Below, piece after piece: positions 33,562-36,706 of a stretch of 36,706 nt of DNA; positions within the stretch are counted from its first letter, which is position 1; the number at the start of each line of letters is the position of its first letter. The stretch is taken from the NCBI GenBank assembly GCA_022572185.1, contig JACZWL010000029.1, positions 1 through 36,706 on the forward strand, given 5' to 3'. The DNA comes from Pseudomonadota bacterium (GTDB lineage: Bacteria > Pseudomonadota > Gammaproteobacteria > Steroidobacterales > Woeseiaceae). Under the pieces are notes generated by a model. It made no database searches and was not told where the DNA came from. It saw only the letters and a program-made list of their open reading frames with translations. The translations under genes and the position numbers were made by a program.

Positions 33562-36375
33562 CTAGAAATTCTTGCGGAATGTCAGTCCGTAAGTCCTTGG
33601 CTCAGACGGATATGAATTCATTCGTCCATCCTGGATAGGTGCGTCGAATGAACCGGCAAAGTATCTCTCATCACTAAGGTTACGGCCCCATAGCACCAAT
33701 TCACTTCCTTCATCAGACCCCCACCTCAGGCCGAGGCGCAGGTTGAAGAGGTTGACCTCATCCTGGAGCGTGAATGGATCGATATCGCCGTCTGTGAACA
33801 GGTCGGAAGCGTAAGTGTATTCGGCACGAACAAACGTCGTAGTCGTCCCCGACAAAGAAAAATCTTTTGTGAGACCAAGGAAGAATCGGTTTTCCGGGTT
33901 GTACGCTATCCGATTGCCGGTGCGGGAACAAACCTCTGAAGGGAGTACGCTCGGGGCGGTTCCCGGCGGTGGCGGCTGGACGCCCGGGTCGTCTGTTTGC
34001 GTATGGAAGGTGAAGGCATCCCAGCAAGTACCTTTCTCGAAGCTGTCGTAGTCAGCTTCGCTACGCGCATAGAATGCCTGGATCGTAAATGTGTCTGATG
34101 GATACCACCAGAACTCGATTTCCCCGCCAAACGTATCTGCTTTACCGGCGTTTTGCAGATTGAATCCGGTGCCAGTGAACGAATTCGACTGCAGGTCGTC
34201 AATCTGGGTGTCGTAGACTGCGATGTTCAAGCGGATATTCTGATCGGGAAAGTCAGCCTTGATGCCGAATTCGATCGACTCCGAGGTTTCCGCCTGGAAT
34301 ATCGGGTTGAACGCAGCATCGATCCGGTCCGTATTGGTGCCACCGGATTTGTAGCCGGTGCCCCAGGACAGATAAAGCAGTACGGAATCACTCGGCAGCC
34401 AGGTAATTTTTGCTGTACCGGTCAGCTGGTCGTCCTTCAATGTTTCGACAAGGTCCGGCCGTGGTGCCAATGGAGCAAATAAGTAATTGCCCCAGCCCTC
34501 AGACGCGTAGGGTGCCAGTATGAACTCAGCCACCGGGTCGTTCGGATTGAAGGGGGCACTCGGAGAGATTGGGAAGGTCCCCGGAGGGGCCACCTGTTCA
34601 AGCGCTCTCAAGTCCGCGCAGATAGAAACGAATGGATCAAAACCCGGACTGGGGAAACCCAGGGCATTACCCAATTGGCAACCCACCAGGACCAATCCGT
34701 CAAGATTGATTGGGTCCCCCTGAGCGCCCTGTACGAAGGTCCCCCTCATGTCCTTTTCTTCTTCCGTGTATCTAGCGCCGAGCGTCACGATCCACTTGTC
34801 GCCCAGCGGTATGTCGAACTGGCCAAAGACGGCCCAGCTCTCATGTTCCTGCGTAAAGGAATCGGCCGAAGATGAGTCGATGGAGCCGCCCAGTGCCGTC
34901 GAGGGGAAAGCGGTACCCGCAGGCTGAATGGTTCCATCGCCAATGGGCGGAAACCCCGGAAGGAGGTTTGCGTCGATTAGGAATGCCAAATCGACTAAAG
35001 AAGCCGCAGTGGGTATAAGGGGCGCGCCCTCGACCCTGACCGCTACATCGAGGTAGGGGCCGAGAAATGGCCCGCCGTTGGTTTGTCTCTGGTTATCGAG
35101 ATCCTGACTAAAGTAGTAAGCACCAGCGACGAAATTTCCGCCATTTTCGAAGTTCTTCGTCAGACGCAGCTCTTGCGAAATGGAACTCTGCTGCGCGTTG
35201 TTGATTCGTTCCAACAGCGCCACATCCGTAAAATCTGCGTCGATGAAGTCGGTCGTATCGAACGAGCGATAGCCTGTAACTGACGTGAGTGTCATGCCAT
35301 TGTCGAAGTCATAGTTAAACTCGACTGACAGTCCCGCGTCCTCACTAGTCGACCTGGGTACCTGATTTACGGCGACGAGATACTCGTCAAAACCAACTCC
35401 GGTTACCACCGTGGGGAAGGGAGCAAGAAACGCATCGGGGTAGGGGAAGTCTGTGAAAATTGTGCCGCCTAATCCCAACAGGACCGCGTCGGGGCCAGGC
35501 GTCGGGCCCAACGGGTCGGTCAGAGTGGCTCGTGAGTAAATCGCGTCCACGCGGGAAACCGCGACACAACAGACCTCGTCGATTTCTGAGTAATCGGCAA
35601 TAATTCGCACGTCGAGTTTGTCACTGGGCGTTGAATATAACTGCAGTCGAACGCCGAAACGGTCACGATCGTTGAAGATGTCGTTGCCCAGATTTACATC
35701 GCTGACATAGCCATCGCGCTGACTCGAAAACAGCGTGGCCCGCATTGCCGTATTGTCAGACAGGGCAAAACTACTGGCAGCGCTGAGTTTGACGAGTCCA
35801 TAGTCCCCGGCGGTTAGTTCTACAAATGCGTTGGGATCATTAGGATCAGGTCTCGTCGTAAGCATCTGGATCGCGCCCTGGGGTGTATTCTTGCCAAACA
35901 AGGTTCCCTGTGGTCCACGAAAGACTTCGACCGAAGCAATGTCCACGAGGTCATTGATCATTGAACTCTGCCGCGAGCGGTAGATGCCGTCTACGTATAG
36001 GCCCACTGACGATTCCAGGCCGAAGTTATTCGAGCTGGTACCGATGCCACGGATGGAGAAGTTTGACGTTGTCGAGGATTGACTTTGACCGACGATAAGG
36101 GCCGGCACATTTTGCTGCATATCGAAAACATCTTTGATTCCAGCTTCCTGGAGATAGCTGTCCGTCAGCGTCGTAATCGAGTATGGCGCTTCCTGCACGT
36201 TGACACCCTCTTGCACCTTCGTTCCGACAACGATGATTTCTTCCAGCAAAGTGTCTTGTGCATTCGCGCTGGACCCGAATATGCCCATGACCATGACAAA
36301 TGCGGTTGTTTGAGCTAGCAGGCTGACTGCGAACGCTGAGTGGAACAATTCGATAAATTTTCGTGAAGCTTTCAT
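33562..36375 (-). CDS. TonB-dependent outer membrane receptor
   Basis: A 937-residue receptor. A signal peptide of about 39 residues ends in ANA before QDT. A TonB box-like EEIIVVGTK (about 45-53) and the plug domain follow (TSNFSIRGIG, VGLYVDGIYRSRQ, VEVFRGPQGTLFGKNTPQGAI). The rest is the beta-barrel with a DKWIVTLGARYTEEEKD strand and the terminal Phe (TYGLTFRKNF) needed for barrel assembly. The type is common in degraders of aromatics, steroids and other organics in sphingomonads and marine gammaproteobacteria; it is not a recognisable siderophore receptor. GGGGGAG precedes the ATG closely. No regulator or FecR is adjacent. Confidence 0.95.
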   Translation of the reverse strand: MKASRKFIELFHSAFAVSLLAQTTAFVMVMGIFGSSANAQDTLLEEIIVVGTKVQEGVNVQEAPYSITTLTDSYLQEAGIKDVFDMQQNVPALIVGQSQSSTTSNFSIRGIGTSSNNFGLESSVGLYVDGIYRSRQSSMINDLVDIASVEVFRGPQGTLFGKNTPQGAIQMLTTRPDPNDPNAFVELTAGDYGLVKLSAASSFALSDNTAMRATLFSSQRDGYVSDVNLGNDIFNDRDRFGVRLQLYSTPSDKLDVRIIADYSEIDEVCCVAVSRVDAIYSRATLTDPLGPTPGPDAVLLGLGGTIFTDFPYPDAFLAPFPTVVTGVGFDEYLVAVNQVPRSTSEDAGLSVEFNYDFDNGMTLTSVTGYRSFDTTDFIDADFTDVALLERINNAQQSSISQELRLTKNFENGGNFVAGAYYFSQDLDNQRQTNGGPFLGPYLDVAVRVEGAPLIPTAASLVDLAFLIDANLLPGFPPIGDGTIQPAGTAFPSTALGGSIDSSSADSFTQEHESWAVFGQFDIPLGDKWIVTLGARYTEEEKDMRGTFVQGAQGDPINLDGLVLVGCQLGNALGFPSPGFDPFVSICADLRALEQVAPPGTFPISPSAPFNPNDPVAEFILAPYASEGWGNYLFAPLAPRPDLVETLKDDQLTGTAKITWLPSDSVLLYLSWGTGYKSGGTNTDRIDAAFNPIFQAETSESIEFGIKADFPDQNIRLNIAVYDTQIDDLQSNSFTGTGFNLQNAGKADTFGGEIEFWWYPSDTFTIQAFYARSEADYDSFEKGTCWDAFTFHTQTDDPGVQPPPPGTAPSVLPSEVCSRTGNRIAYNPENRFFLGLTKDFSLSGTTTTFVRAEYTYASDLFTDGDIDPFTLQDEVNLFNLRLGLRWGSDEGSELVLWGRNLSDERYFAGSFDAPIQDGRMNSYPSEPRTYGLTFRKNF

Positions 36376-36687
36376 AACTCCCCCTTTCCAGAATCTAACT
36401 GACCAAGCTCTGGTTTCCAGGCGTCTTGTTGGGCCTGTGCGCTGTACCAGAGGCTTTGCCTCATCGGGCTGAAGGATAACACGGAATTCCGCGCCAGCCC
36501 CCGCTTCGACTCAGTATAAACCCCTATGGAAACGGCTGGATGCGGTGTTTTCAGGGGTGATCGGCTGCTGCGGTTCAGCTCTTCGCCTTCGCTTGCTGGA
36601 AGCGATATTGTGAGGCTCGTGAGCAGGGCGCAGTGTTCTGTTAAATTGCATCTCCTGCTCATGCCGAAATAAAAAGGAAACCAAAAA
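36376..36687. other. Divergent promoter region of the receptor and the next gene
   Basis: A 312-base gap between the receptor (minus) and the gene that begins at 36688 (plus). It should contain both promoters. A minus-strand reading of 96 codons (36372-36662) looks like a chance ORF. I see no RNA gene or clear operator. Confidence 0.5.
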
Positions 36688-36706
36688 ATGCATGGCCTGA
36701 TGATGG
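36688..36706 (+). CDS. Start of a truncated gene, possibly AMP-forming acyl-CoA ligase
   Basis: Only six codons (MHGLMM) are in the window. AAAAGGAAA lies about seven bases before the ATG, a good ribosome-binding site. Medium/long-chain and methylthiopropionyl-CoA ligases of the DmdB/FadD type often begin M-x-G-L-M-x-D, so an AMP-dependent acyl-CoA synthetase is a fair guess. The next bases would decide it. Confidence 0.4.

Noticed and set aside
36372-36662. Minus-strand ORF of 96 codons upstream of the receptor
   Set aside because: Composition looks random, no ribosome-binding site, and it overlaps the receptor start region.

Overview
The window looks like the chromosome of a free-living, aerobic gammaproteobacterium. 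I judge this from the protein types (gammaproteobacterial GlnRS/ThrRS/Zur context, a large TonB-dependent receptor, paired acyl-CoA dehydrogenases, a Pseudomonas-like beta-alanine cluster), an estimated GC content in the mid-50s, and REP-type short palindromes of the 'GTAGGAGCGGCTTCAGCCGCGA' class. There are no rRNA genes, tRNA genes, phage genes, transposases or CRISPR arrays. Species cannot be named from the sequence alone.

Region 1 (1-13670). After the tail of an agmatinase-family ureohydrolase and a convergent PuuR-like repressor comes a ten-gene co-directional array (about 864-13670). Its first three genes resemble the Pseudomonas bau (beta-alanine utilisation) set: an OrdL/PuuB/BauB-like FAD oxidoreductase, an omega-amino acid:pyruvate transaminase and an MmsA/BauC-type CoA-acylating semialdehyde dehydrogenase. 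They are followed without a visible terminator by a MetF-like methylenetetrahydrofolate reductase and then by a form II 'CO dehydrogenase-like' molybdenum hydroxylase set: membrane-anchored CoxG, CoxS, CoxL, CoxM, the MoxR ATPase CoxD, the VWA protein CoxE and an XdhC/CoxF-type maturation protein. CoxL carries SYRGAGR instead of the form I AYxCSFR loop, so the substrate is probably not CO. A TetR regulator faces the array at its far end.

Region 2 (13671-25752). This holds a large protein (1084 aa) that joins two receiver-like domains, a transmembrane segment, repeats, a coiled coil and a TonB C-terminal domain. It is followed by thrS, divergent zur, glnS, a convergent SAM hydroxide adenosyltransferase (DUF62), and two acyl-CoA dehydrogenases that look like a heteromeric pair.

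Region 3 (26015-30292). A TSUP/TauE-type transporter precedes a molybdopterin cluster, moaA-moaC-mobA-moaD-moaE, with mocA convergent behind a pair of REP elements. MocA makes the cytosine dinucleotide form of the cofactor, which is what a CoxL-type enzyme needs, so regions 1 and 3 are functionally linked.

Region 4 (30293-36706). This holds a MaoC-like hydratase, a cysteine synthase fused to a C-terminal glutaredoxin domain, two small membrane proteins ended by a strong hairpin terminator, a TonB-dependent receptor, and the first six codons of a gene that probably encodes an AMP-forming acyl-CoA ligase, cut by the window edge.

The observations I rate highest are the receiver-TonB fusion, the CysK-glutaredoxin fusion, and the joined bau-MTHFR-coxSLM array, which suggests an undescribed oxidative catabolic route for a nitrogenous compound.
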